Made by a program: the position numbers and the translations under genes. This document shows positions 23,654 to 32,094 of a stretch of 64,000 nt of DNA, in pieces (within the stretch, counting starts at the first letter, position 1; each line of letters starts with the position of its first letter). Source of the DNA: Paenibacillus lutimineralis (GTDB taxonomy: Bacteria > Bacillota > Bacilli > Paenibacillales > Paenibacillaceae). The DNA lies in contig NZ_CP034346.1 of assembly GCF_003991425.1 (NCBI RefSeq), forward strand, positions 3,075,501-3,139,500, in the 5' to 3' direction. The notes beneath the pieces were generated by a model. It worked only from the letters and a program-made list of their open reading frames with translations, was not told the DNA's origin and searched no databases.

Positions 23654-24169
23654 ATGTTTGACTTTATTGCGAATTTGAAAGAACTAAAAGACCTAAGTAT
23701 CTCAAAGGTTCTAATTTTCAGTTCTTTTATCTTACTGGTGCTAGCTTATGTCAGGAAGAATATGCCTGAAATGAATAGTGATTTTTTAGAAACCCTAGCT
23801 TTTTTCTCGAAAAAATTAGGGTATGAAGATTGGAAGTCACTTTTTTCAATTATTCAGATAATTAGTGCGGGAATAGTTTTAGTGCTATTTACCGTTTATA
23901 TTCTGTGCCTTATTCTTTATATGTTTTACTGGGAAAAGCAGAAAAATGCCCCATATCTAAATGCACAAAGAAAACAGTGGGTCCAAAGTAAAGCTCCTGT
24001 CTATCTTATGTTGTCTTGTGCGTTCTACTTAAACTTAGTTGGGTATTACTATGTATTGGAAATAGATATCATTAACTATTCTGTTCCACTTATTATTTCG
24101 ACATTAGTCTTAATGACTGGCGTATTAGGTATTCTAGGGAAATATGTCCTTCAAAATTATGATGATTAA
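23654..24169 (+). CDS. Four-helix membrane protein, unknown
   Basis: 171 residues from ATG 23654 with GGAGGG 8 bp upstream. Four hydrophobic segments lie at about 19-33, 68-92, 117-134 and 142-164. It is AT-rich compared with its neighbours and followed by its own terminator, signs of an accessory (moron) gene. Possible roles include exclusion of other phages, but nothing in the sequence proves it. Confidence 0.65.
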   Translation: MFDFIANLKELKDLSISKVLIFSSFILLVLAYVRKNMPEMNSDFLETLAFFSKKLGYEDWKSLFSIIQIISAGIVLVLFTVYILCLILYMFYWEKQKNAPYLNAQRKQWVQSKAPVYLMLSCAFYLNLVGYYYVLEIDIINYSVPLIISTLVLMTGVLGILGKYVLQNYDD

Positions 24170-24278
24170 CAGCAATTAACTGATGTTTTTTCTTCTGCTC
24201 ACATAACGAATACAATCCGACTTCAAGTTAATATGTTCTTGGTGTCCGATTACAACAACAACATCTGTAAACGTCTGG

Positions 24279-24313
24279 AGAGGGCCACAGCTTAGCTGTA
24301 CGGCCCTCTTTTG
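24279..24313 (+). terminator. Rho-independent terminator
   Basis: AGAGGGCC, an inner ACAG-CTTAG-CTGT stem and GGCCCTCT followed by TTTT. It closes the membrane-protein unit and separates it from the ParB-like gene. The preceding 109 bp hold no other feature I can support. Confidence 0.8.
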
Positions 24314-24359
24314 CATCTACGTATACGAAAACCAACTCAACACAAAGGAGGCGTCCATA

Positions 24360-24896
24360 GTGGACATCAGAATCATACCGATCGAACAGATTAACGCAGC
24401 TGCTTATAACCCTCGTGTCAATCTGCAGCCTGGCGATCCGGAGTACGAGAAGCTTAAACAATCAATTCTATCATTCGGTTACGTCGAGCCAATCGTCTGG
24501 AATGAACGAACCGGCAACATGGTCGGTGGGCATCAGCGGTATAAGATCATGGTGAATGAACTTGGCCACACAGAGTTAGTCGTTTCCGTCGTCAACCTGG
24601 ACGATCAGCAGGAACGGCTGCTTAATCTAGCTCTTAATAAGGTTTCGGGCGACTGGGACGAAGAAGCGTTGGCCGCTTTGCTGGATGAATTGCAGACAGC
24701 GGGGGCTGAGCTGGGGCTTACCGGGTTTGATGATACGGAGATCGACAGACTGCTAGCCGACTTTACTGAGCCGCCAGAGGATCAATTGGGCGATTTCAGC
24801 AACAAGGAACTGGACGTATCCGAGTTCGACGAATCACAGTTCGATTGCAAATGCCCGCGCTGTGGGTTTGTATTTGACAAGGAGGATACGTTATGA
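24360..24896 (+). CDS. ParB-like nuclease-domain protein with zinc knuckle
   Basis: 178 residues from a GTG start after AAAGGAGG. Residues 1-90 form a ParB N-terminal domain: INAAAYNPRVNLQ, YVEPIVWNERTGNMVGGHQR and LNLALNKVSGDWDEE. This GGHQR-type box is the CTP/nuclease motif. The C-terminus ends in CKCPRCGFVF, a zinc knuckle. Such phage proteins are often fused to or precede DNA methyltransferases, as here, where the next gene overlaps by 4 bp. Confidence 0.88.
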   Translation: MDIRIIPIEQINAAAYNPRVNLQPGDPEYEKLKQSILSFGYVEPIVWNERTGNMVGGHQRYKIMVNELGHTELVVSVVNLDDQQERLLNLALNKVSGDWDEEALAALLDELQTAGAELGLTGFDDTEIDRLLADFTEPPEDQLGDFSNKELDVSEFDESQFDCKCPRCGFVFDKEDTL

Positions 24897-25930
24897 CTCT
24901 CCCGGCATGGGATTGGCGCCTGTCTGATCTCGCTGGCATTCCGCATCATGGCAAGACTGTGTTCTCCTGTTTCTCGTGCGGCGGCGGCTCTACTATGGGT
25001 TACAAGTTGGCTGGATACAGGGTCCTTGGAAACGTTGAAATAGATCCACAGATGATGAAGATCTACCGGAAGAACCACAACCCGTCTCACCCGTTCCTGA
25101 TGCCCATACAAGAGTTCAAGAGCATTCCTGATGCGGATCTTCCGCCTGAGTTATTTAATCTGGATATCTTGGATGGATCGCCGCCATGTAGCGTATTTTC
25201 AACTGCCGGCGCACGTGAAGATAAATGGGGAGGGGAATATGCCTTCCGGGAGGGACAGGCTGTTCAGCAATTGGACGATCTGTTCTTTGAATTTTTAGAA
25301 GTGGCCGAGAAGCTTCAGCCGCGGGTGATCGTGGCTGAGAATGTCAAAGGTATGTTGATAGGCAAAGCACGAGGTTTTGTCAGTCTTGTTTTGTACAGGC
25401 TCCGAGAGATCGGCTACAGGCCGCAGCTATTTCTACTCAATAGTGCGACGATGGGCGTTCCCCAAAAGCGGGAGCGCCTATTCTTTGCTGCATCCCGTAA
25501 TGATCTGAAGTTCCCGCGTTTGAAGCTTGAATTCAATGAGCCGCCAATACTTTATGGAGAGGTTCGTCAGGGACGTGGAAAACCGATCAATCCGGAGAGC
25601 AGGACCTTCCAACGTTGGCATAGGAAGCGCCCGCCTGATCTAAACATGGGAGACGTAACCGAACGCGAAGAGGGAAAGGTGAGCAACTTCAACACTATTC
25701 TTCTTAAGGACCAAAAGGTCGCAAATACGCTGGCCAGTTCGTCGGTATTCCTACGTGATGATGTGCCGGAACATATCAGTGATACCGATGCAATTCACAT
25801 TCAGACTTTTCCGTCTGACTATGATTTCATGGATGCTGATGTCCAGTATGTATGTGGAATGAGCGTCCCGCCGATCATGATGCATCGGATTGCGGAGCAG
25901 ATCCATCTTCAATGGCTTGACCCAAAATAA
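24893..25930 (+). CDS. C5 cytosine-specific DNA methyltransferase
   Basis: 345 residues with the ordered motifs of the family: SCFSCGGGSTMGYKLAGY (I), GSPPCSVFSTAG (IV, catalytic Cys), VAENVKGM (VI), and PQKRERLFFAA (VIII). The target-recognition region is about 215-290 and the closing motif (IX-X) lies in IQTFPSDYDF to VPPIM. No cognate restriction gene is adjacent, so it is probably an orphan enzyme that protects phage DNA or marks packaging and transcription sites. Confidence 0.92.
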   Translation: MTLPAWDWRLSDLAGIPHHGKTVFSCFSCGGGSTMGYKLAGYRVLGNVEIDPQMMKIYRKNHNPSHPFLMPIQEFKSIPDADLPPELFNLDILDGSPPCSVFSTAGAREDKWGGEYAFREGQAVQQLDDLFFEFLEVAEKLQPRVIVAENVKGMLIGKARGFVSLVLYRLREIGYRPQLFLLNSATMGVPQKRERLFFAASRNDLKFPRLKLEFNEPPILYGEVRQGRGKPINPESRTFQRWHRKRPPDLNMGDVTEREEGKVSNFNTILLKDQKVANTLASSSVFLRDDVPEHISDTDAIHIQTFPSDYDFMDADVQYVCGMSVPPIMMHRIAEQIHLQWLDPK

Positions 25931-25933
25931 AAA

Positions 25934-26028
25934 GGAGGACGCGCGAACGTCCTCCCATTCATCCAGGGTATCCCCCGGCTGAGATAGCGGCCCGCCGCGC
26001 GCGGCATTTTGCAGACATCCGCTATCTC
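25934..26028. other. Dense palindromic region upstream of the terminase genes
   Basis: GGAGGACG-CGCGAA-CGTCCTCC (25934-25955) is followed by GAGATAGCGG (25981-25990) and CCGCTATCTC (26019-26028), which enclose the 12-bp palindrome GCCGCGCGCGGC (25994-26005). The first hairpin could terminate the methyltransferase transcript. The second can extrude as a cruciform and is a candidate packaging-initiation or regulatory site. Confidence 0.5.
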
Positions 26029-26064
26029 GCATTCCATCATAACGGAAAGCCGAGGGGAACAGCA

Positions 26065-26280
26065 ATGAGAACACCTGAAGACAATGACATCCTGCTGCAG
26101 CATGAGCTCGCAGTGATGGAAGGAATTTTGGAAAGCAAAGCACAATACCGGAAGATCGTTAAAGCTGGCATTGCGAAATGGGTCAAGGACTTTCAGGACG
26201 GCCGTATCGAGATTAAAACGGTAGACGATCTGAAAAAACTGATTGAAATAGATATTGAACTGCAAAAAGACGAGCTTTGA
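26065..26280 (+). CDS. Small helical phage protein near the terminase
   Basis: 71 residues, mostly one long helical region (ELAVMEGILESKAQYRKIVK and VDDLKKLIEIDIELQKDEL). It lies where small DNA-packaging accessory genes are often found. No family recognised. GAGGGGAACAGC precedes the ATG. Confidence 0.6.
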   Translation: MRTPEDNDILLQHELAVMEGILESKAQYRKIVKAGIAKWVKDFQDGRIEIKTVDDLKKLIEIDIELQKDEL

Positions 26281-26916
26281 TTAGCTCGTCTTATCTCTTG
26301 CCTCGATACCTTGTCTTTTACCTTCGGGTAATTTAGCAAACAGTTCACTTATTCTTTTATTACGAGAAATTCTTTCTTCTATTATGAAGTTTATAAGTTC
26401 GAAGAGTTGTAATGCTGTTTCTTGATCATCTCTTAAATCGAGTTCGCCAGGATGTACAGATTCGTTTCCAATAACGCGTACAATATCTAGGGCTTTTTGT
26501 ACTGCTTCTGGTAGCCCTTTGCTTACTAGTGAACCTATATCCTTGTTGATATCTTTTCCTGGTTCACCTAGTTCAACCATGAGTTTTTGAAGACAAAGTC
26601 TTAGTAAGGCAGCTGCCCCTCTTGGAGAGAGGTCGACAATACTTCTGGCTTCTTGAAAATCATCAAGTAGGGTTTCGGGCATGTCAGCATGAGGAGTTGG
26701 AGCTGTTTGTACATCTGGTACCACCATTCTATGCCCTTGCCAAATGGCATACTCCCTACAATGAGTACAGTAGGATATATTAAAACCCTTTAACATATCG
26801 GCATGACCAAGCACGTTGTGCATTACATTGCCCCATCTTTGATGTGCGAGCACTCCACAGTTAGGGCAATGAAAGGATGTCTTGTGTAAAGCAGGAGGAA
26901 AATAATCCGTTTGCAT
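26281..26916 (-). CDS. DUF4145 protein on the opposite strand
   Basis: About 211 residues from ATG 26916, with AAAGGTGA upstream (GTG 26925 overlaps that site). A zinc ribbon (HCPNC about 16-20, CTHC about 50-53) is followed by the DUF4145 helical core: SPRGAAALLRLCLQKLMVEL and ALDIVRVIGNESVHPGE. DUF4145 proteins often accompany restriction or other defence genes, and the domain resembles HEPN-type folds. It interrupts the late operon in antisense, so it is probably lysogeny-expressed cargo. Confidence 0.82.
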   Translation of the reverse strand: MQTDYFPPALHKTSFHCPNCGVLAHQRWGNVMHNVLGHADMLKGFNISYCTHCREYAIWQGHRMVVPDVQTAPTPHADMPETLLDDFQEARSIVDLSPRGAAALLRLCLQKLMVELGEPGKDINKDIGSLVSKGLPEAVQKALDIVRVIGNESVHPGELDLRDDQETALQLFELINFIIEERISRNKRISELFAKLPEGKRQGIEARDKTS

Positions 26917-27013
26917 TAAAATCACCTTTCAAGTTTGAGTATTTAATGAAGTAATTCTACTTTTCACTAAACAATTCCTCTATTAAATAAATCCGGAGGT
27001 GGTGATATATGTA

Positions 27014-27892
27014 ATGGCCAGAGAACGCAGTCCAGATCGGGACAAGGCTAAGCAAATGTGGATAGAGAGCGGCGGGACGATGAGGTTAAAGGACATCGCC
27101 GCCGCTCTTTCATTTGGTGATAGCAAGATCCGAAAATGGAAGTCCTTAGACAATTGGGAAGCAGAACTGAAAGGGAGCGCTCCATCTGAATCGAAAGGGA
27201 ACGCTCCACGTCGCGGCGCTCCTAAGGGGAACAAGAACGCAGTTGGTAATCGCGGTGGTGCGCCTCCTGGCAATCAGAATGCTCTCGGGAATAATGGTGG
27301 GCCCGGCGGGCCGAAAGGCAATAAAAAAGCGGTAACTACCGGCGAATATGAAACTATCTGGATGGATGCCCTTGAAGAGGACGAGCAGGAGCTGGTTGAC
27401 CAGGTTGATACCGATCCGATCCAGCAGGCTGACGAAGCTATCAAATTGCTAACGATTCGGGAACGTCGTATGCTGCAGCGGATTGGTAAACTCATAAACG
27501 GGTTGACAGAGAAACAACGGCGTGTCCTCAATGAACTCAAGGCGGTTAAGGATGTCATGACCGTTCATGACGAAAAGACTGGCGTTACTAAGACGATACC
27601 GATCACTCGTACCGAGATGGTAGAATCTGAGATAGAGGAAACAGAATTTCGTCCGCTCGACGACATTTTAAAGCTCGAAGAAGCGTTGACTCGGGTACAA
27701 GGGCAGAAGATCAAGGCGATAGAATTGATGAACAAGCTCATTGCTATCGATGAGGAGAAACAGGTTCGCACGGCTATCCTGCAGATCGAGCTGCAGAAAC
27801 TACAGGGAGCTGAGGGAGCAACGGCCAGCTGGACAGATGCTCTCAAGGAGATCGCGGAACGCCGCAGAGCGAAGGTGAAAGCTAATGGCTAA
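27014..27892 (+). CDS. Terminase small subunit
   Basis: 292 residues from ATG 27014, about 10 bp after GGAGGTGG. The N-terminal HTH (MRLKDIAAALSFGDSKIRKW) binds packaging DNA. A Gly/Asn/Pro-rich repeat region follows (NKNAVGNRGGAPPGNQNALG). The remaining helical part forms the oligomer and large-subunit contact. It overlaps the large subunit by 8 bp. The pattern matches PBSX XtmA-like proteins with the phage terminase small-subunit N-terminal domain. Confidence 0.85.
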   Translation: MARERSPDRDKAKQMWIESGGTMRLKDIAAALSFGDSKIRKWKSLDNWEAELKGSAPSESKGNAPRRGAPKGNKNAVGNRGGAPPGNQNALGNNGGPGGPKGNKKAVTTGEYETIWMDALEEDEQELVDQVDTDPIQQADEAIKLLTIRERRMLQRIGKLINGLTEKQRRVLNELKAVKDVMTVHDEKTGVTKTIPITRTEMVESEIEETEFRPLDDILKLEEALTRVQGQKIKAIELMNKLIAIDEEKQVRTAILQIELQKLQGAEGATASWTDALKEIAERRRAKVKANG

Positions 27893-29333
27893 GCCTTATA
27901 ATGTTGTGGCAGACCTGGTAGCCCTTATCGATCTCTATTGGGATGACCCGAATGCTTTTGTTGAGGATATTCTTCGGGCGGATCCAGACGAATGGCAAGC
28001 TGCTGTTCTTCATGATATTGCTTATCATCCTTTAGTAAGTGTGCGGTCTGGCCAGGGTGTCGGCAAAACCTCACTTGAAGCTTGGGTTGTCATCTGGTTC
28101 CTTTGTTGTCGGCCTAACCCGAAGGTAGTTTGTACTGCACCGACCCGACAGCAGCTGCATGATGTACTTTGGGCGGAAGTGGCCAAGTGGCTTGAAGGGT
28201 CAATGGTGAAGAATCTGCTCAAATGGACAAAAACTAAGATTTACATGATTGGCCATGAGGAACGCTGGTTTGCAACGGCGAGAACTGCTACCAAGCCGGA
28301 AAACATGCAGGGCTTTCACGAGGACTATATGCTTTTTATCGTGGATGAAGCTTCCGGTGTTGCTGATCCGATCATGGAAGCAATCGACGGTACATTATCA
28401 GGTCCAGAAAATAAATTGTTGATGTGCGGAAACCCGACTCGAACGAGCGGGTATTTTTATCGGTCACATCATCAAAATAGAGGAGATTACAGAACTCATA
28501 AAGTTTCTTCTCGTGACAGCAAGCGAACCAATCGGAAGAACATAGAGCGCCTTGAAAAACAGTATGGCAAGGACAGTGACGTTGTACGAGTGCGGGTTGA
28601 CGGAGAGTTTCCACGATCAGAGCCGGACACATTCATTCCGCTAGAGTTGGCTGAAGCTGCTGTAGTCCGGGAAGTTTACGTCAAGATTTTGGACGAGGAC
28701 ACGGGGGAATGGAGTCAACCGATTCCAGATACCGCCGAGATTGAAATTGGCGTTGACGTCGCTCGATTCGGTGATGACGTAACGGTAATTGTTCCTCGTA
28801 TAGGTAATCTTGTTCCGTTCATTCGGTCTTATTCCAAGAAGGACACCATGGAGACAACCGGTTGGGCAATTAACTTGGCAAAGGAACTCATGGCGAAATA
28901 CGGACGTCCGCGCTGCACAATTAAGATTGATGATGACGGTGTTGGGGGTGGGGTGACGGATCGACTTAGAGAAGTTGTCCGGGAAGAGGACTTATACATC
29001 GATGTGGTTGACTGTCACAACGGCGGTAAAGCTGACGATCATGAACATTATGACAATTGGGGGACAGAAGCCTGGGCGACCGTTCGGGATTTGCTTCAGG
29101 CCGGGGACATACAAATTCCGAACGACGAGGATCTGATTGGCCAACTCTCGACACGGAAATACACCGTGACTAGCAAAGGCAGAATAAAACTTGAATCAAA
29201 GAAAGAAATGAAAAAGCGGGGCCTCCGATCACCTGACCGGGCGGACGCGCTTGTTTTGGCATTCGCAAAAACCGGAAGGATTATTGATCCGGCTGCGGCT
29301 GGATTACTGAGAGGAGGGAGAATATATGGCTAA
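27885..29333 (+). CDS. Terminase large subunit
   Basis: 482 residues. ATPase: Walker A SGQGVGKTS (about 54-62), Walker B LFIVDEAS (about 149-156) and a coupling region with MCGNPTR. RNase H-fold nuclease: EIGVDVARFGDD (about 287-298), IKIDDDGVGGG and a closing acidic site near SPDRADAL. It pumps DNA into the prohead and cuts it. Next to the small subunit and portal, in standard order. Confidence 0.95.
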   Translation: MAKPYNVVADLVALIDLYWDDPNAFVEDILRADPDEWQAAVLHDIAYHPLVSVRSGQGVGKTSLEAWVVIWFLCCRPNPKVVCTAPTRQQLHDVLWAEVAKWLEGSMVKNLLKWTKTKIYMIGHEERWFATARTATKPENMQGFHEDYMLFIVDEASGVADPIMEAIDGTLSGPENKLLMCGNPTRTSGYFYRSHHQNRGDYRTHKVSSRDSKRTNRKNIERLEKQYGKDSDVVRVRVDGEFPRSEPDTFIPLELAEAAVVREVYVKILDEDTGEWSQPIPDTAEIEIGVDVARFGDDVTVIVPRIGNLVPFIRSYSKKDTMETTGWAINLAKELMAKYGRPRCTIKIDDDGVGGGVTDRLREVVREEDLYIDVVDCHNGGKADDHEHYDNWGTEAWATVRDLLQAGDIQIPNDEDLIGQLSTRKYTVTSKGRIKLESKKEMKKRGLRSPDRADALVLAFAKTGRIIDPAAAGLLRGGRIYG

Positions 29334-30822
29334 AATATGGGGCAAGATCAGCGGCGAGATGTCCAGGCTACGCGGAGGAATTGTAAACATGATGAACGGC
29401 CTTGGATGGAGCCTGACCGGCGGCACGATTGGCGGGACATATACGCTTAATACAACTCGTGTTAACTATGAGTTTGCCCGGAAGCTATATGACAACACAG
29501 CTGAAGACTATAAGCTTGGAGCTGGCTTTGCGAAAAAGATTATCAATTCAACAGTCGGATTCATGGGTTTACCGGACGTTAAGAGTTCAGATGCTGATGC
29601 CCAAGAGCGCCTGCAGGAGTTCTTTAAGCAAAATCGTAGTCGGATGCAGCGAACACATCTGAACGCGATCCGAGAAGCTGACTGTTTCGTCTGGTTGACT
29701 CGAGAGGACAACAACAACCCTCTCTATCCAGAAGAGCGCAAGCGGATCGTCTATAACATCATTCCACCGGAGCAAGTCAAAGGGATTAACCTGGACCCGA
29801 TCACTGGCGAACCGATCGAGTATATCCTCGAATCGACTAGTACTTGGACCGATGATTCTGGGGCAAAGCGACGGGCTGTTATTAAACAGCGGATCAACAA
29901 GGATCGCCGGATAATTGAAATAGAAGGTGATCAGCCGCCAAATTTGGTAGCGGGGGAGATTACTAATCCATGGGGCTTCATTCCAATCGTCCATTTTAAA
30001 AATGAAGCGGATGAAACAATGGCCTATGGTAAATCGGATCTCGAATCCGTTGAACCGTTCTTTAAGATTTACCACGATGTGTTTCTTCATGCTGTTCAAG
30101 GTTCTAAAATGCACAGCACACCGCGCTTGAAACTGAAGCTTAAAGATGTCGCAGCGTTTCTTCGTAATAATTTTGGTGTTAATGATCCGGCCAAGTTTGC
30201 AAAGGATGGCGGAACAATTAATCTGAATGGACATGAGTTAATCTTGCTGGAGTCAGAAGAGGATGCAGCATTCATTGAGGCCAAGTCAGCAACAGGTGAT
30301 GCTACGGCGTTGCTTAAATTCGTGTTCTATTGTATTGCCTCGGCTTCGGAAACGCCTGAGTTTGTATTCGGCGTTCATATGCCTTCGTCGCTTGCTTCTA
30401 CCAAAGAGCAGATGCCGGTATTTATTCAGAAGATCGAGCGGAAGCGCATGGCATTTACGGATAGTTGGCAACTCATGTGCCGGATGGTCCTGGCCATGAT
30501 CTCGCAGGCAGAGAACAGCTCCTTTTCCACCTATGAGACGGAGCTGATCTGGGAAACAATCGATCCACGGGATAGTAAGGACGTAGCCACAGAGATCAAG
30601 ACGATCGTCGAAGCACTGGACAAGGCGCTTGCTGGTCGCTTCATCAGCTTAGAAGCAGCTGTAGATTTCTTGAAAGCCTGGATCGACACTATGCAAGATT
30701 TCGAAACGGATGATGAAGATGTCCCGGGTGAGAAATCGCGGATTGTTCAAACTTCCTTGTTCCTCGCTCGTTTAGAGGATGGTGAAGGGCTGGACGAAGA
30801 AAAGCAGGAACTGGAGGTGTAA
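29326..30822 (+). CDS. Portal protein
   Basis: 498 residues, starting 8 bp inside the terminase stop. Position, length and the helical pattern (LGAGFAKKIINSTVGFMGLP, then ASETPEFVFGVHMPSSLAST) match the SPP1 gp6/PBSX XkdE-type portal. It forms the dodecameric vertex through which DNA passes. The N-terminus contains SGEM (residues 8-11), a motif repeated in the downstream protease/scaffold and capsid genes. Confidence 0.88.
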   Translation: MAKIWGKISGEMSRLRGGIVNMMNGLGWSLTGGTIGGTYTLNTTRVNYEFARKLYDNTAEDYKLGAGFAKKIINSTVGFMGLPDVKSSDADAQERLQEFFKQNRSRMQRTHLNAIREADCFVWLTREDNNNPLYPEERKRIVYNIIPPEQVKGINLDPITGEPIEYILESTSTWTDDSGAKRRAVIKQRINKDRRIIEIEGDQPPNLVAGEITNPWGFIPIVHFKNEADETMAYGKSDLESVEPFFKIYHDVFLHAVQGSKMHSTPRLKLKLKDVAAFLRNNFGVNDPAKFAKDGGTINLNGHELILLESEEDAAFIEAKSATGDATALLKFVFYCIASASETPEFVFGVHMPSSLASTKEQMPVFIQKIERKRMAFTDSWQLMCRMVLAMISQAENSSFSTYETELIWETIDPRDSKDVATEIKTIVEALDKALAGRFISLEAAVDFLKAWIDTMQDFETDDEDVPGEKSRIVQTSLFLARLEDGEGLDEEKQELEV

Positions 30823-30825
30823 GCT

Positions 30826-31842
30826 ATGGCAGAATTGCCATCTGCGCAGCAGATCCTCGAGCAGCTGAAACTGATTGCAGGCCCTTATGCCAAGTTTGCA
30901 CTCGCTGGTCGCAAGAAGTACGTCGATCTCCGACTTCGCCAAGATCAGGCAGTACGAAGTATATACATCCGAGCAGCTGACAAGGTGGCCAAGGAGATCC
31001 GGCGGTTGAAACGACTTGGCGCCGGCAGCCAGATGAACATAAGGTATTTGACTGCTGTAAGCGAGTCATTGCGCGAGAATGGTGTAGGTGAAGCTCTGAC
31101 TGACCTCTTAACAGGTGATATCGTCAAAGCGGTCGACGCTGGATCTACTTACAGTATGGAAGTAACACTGTCGCATATCAGCAAGACCAAACTTGCCAAG
31201 AAGCCGGTTAAACGAGCATTCTTCCGAGCTAACAATCAAGCGGTTGAAGCCTGCTGGGCGCGAACCGAGCGCGGACTGCACTTATCTGATCGGATATGGG
31301 ATAAAGATGAAAAATACCGAAAGGCTATGACGGAGATCATACAGGACGGCGTCGCTACAGGTGAGGACCCAGTCGAAACGGCCCGGCAGCTTGAAAAGTA
31401 CGTGCGCCGTGGCAAGAAGACTTTAGCAGTCGATTATCCTGAAATGATGGATCGGATCGGTAACAGGGTACCACAGGACATCAGTTATGAAGCGTTACGC
31501 CTTGTCCGGACAGAGACAGCTGCGGCATTTGGGGAAGGCACGATTGCTGCAGCTAGCGTCAGCCCGAGTTACAAGGGCATGAAATGGGTTCTTTCCGGCT
31601 CACATCCGGTTCCAGATATATGTGACGATCTGGCCAACGCCGACCATGGGCTTGGTAAGGGAGTCTGGCCGCCTGGTCAAGAGCCACCAATGCCGGCGCA
31701 TCCGAACTGTTTATGTGTTCTTATTTCCGTTCATGAGGATACAGACGACTTCATGAAGCGCTTGAACGAATGGACCAAGAACCCGCAGTCACATCCGGAT
31801 TTGGAAGATTGGTACACGAACGTATATTCCGAAGTGGCATAG
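30826..31842 (+). CDS. Minor head protein (Mu F/SPP1 gp7-like)
   Basis: 338 residues. The C-terminal domain has LVRTETAAAFGEGTIAAASV, HPVPDICDDLAN and PAHPNCLCVLI, the conserved Cys/His pattern of the phage head morphogenesis family. These proteins bind the portal and enter the procapsid. The start lies 3 bp after the portal stop. Confidence 0.88.
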   Translation: MAELPSAQQILEQLKLIAGPYAKFALAGRKKYVDLRLRQDQAVRSIYIRAADKVAKEIRRLKRLGAGSQMNIRYLTAVSESLRENGVGEALTDLLTGDIVKAVDAGSTYSMEVTLSHISKTKLAKKPVKRAFFRANNQAVEACWARTERGLHLSDRIWDKDEKYRKAMTEIIQDGVATGEDPVETARQLEKYVRRGKKTLAVDYPEMMDRIGNRVPQDISYEALRLVRTETAAAFGEGTIAAASVSPSYKGMKWVLSGSHPVPDICDDLANADHGLGKGVWPPGQEPPMPAHPNCLCVLISVHEDTDDFMKRLNEWTKNPQSHPDLEDWYTNVYSEVA

Positions 31843-31902
31843 ATTTCCTGCTAATGGTGATATATGATATATTCGTAGATTGCTATTTTAGGAGGTATGG
31901 CC

Positions 31903-32040
31903 ATGGATGGTGGTATCGAAATTGAGATCCCGTTAATGCCGACTGAAGAAGAACTCCGAGAGATGCGCAAGGAACAGACCAGGGAAAAGCTGCAACTGCT
32001 GGATGGCGGCAAAGATACAAATAATAATGATGAAGAGTAG
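31903..32040 (+). CDS. Small acidic protein, 45 residues
   Basis: ATG 31903 with GGAGG 7 bp upstream (ATG 31897 is too close). The product is EIEIPLMPTEEELREMRKEQ followed by an Asn/Asp/Glu tail. A terminator follows directly, so the early head genes end here. Function unknown. Confidence 0.6.
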   Translation: MDGGIEIEIPLMPTEEELREMRKEQTREKLQLLDGGKDTNNNDEE

Positions 32041-32067
32041 GCGCCTAATTATGGCGCCTTTTCTTTT
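32040..32067 (+). terminator. Rho-independent terminator inside the head module
   Basis: GGCGCC-TAATTAT-GGCGCC followed by TTTTCTTTT. It lies between the minor head gene block and the protease/capsid block, so it may attenuate to set different levels of portal and capsid transcripts. Confidence 0.8.
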
Positions 32068-32094
32068 GTCGGTTTTACCGGAGAGGGGGTGAAC

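Noticed and set aside
30824..31069. Minus-strand ORF opposite the minor head protein
   Set aside because: Antisense shadow, and late genes are read on the plus strand only.
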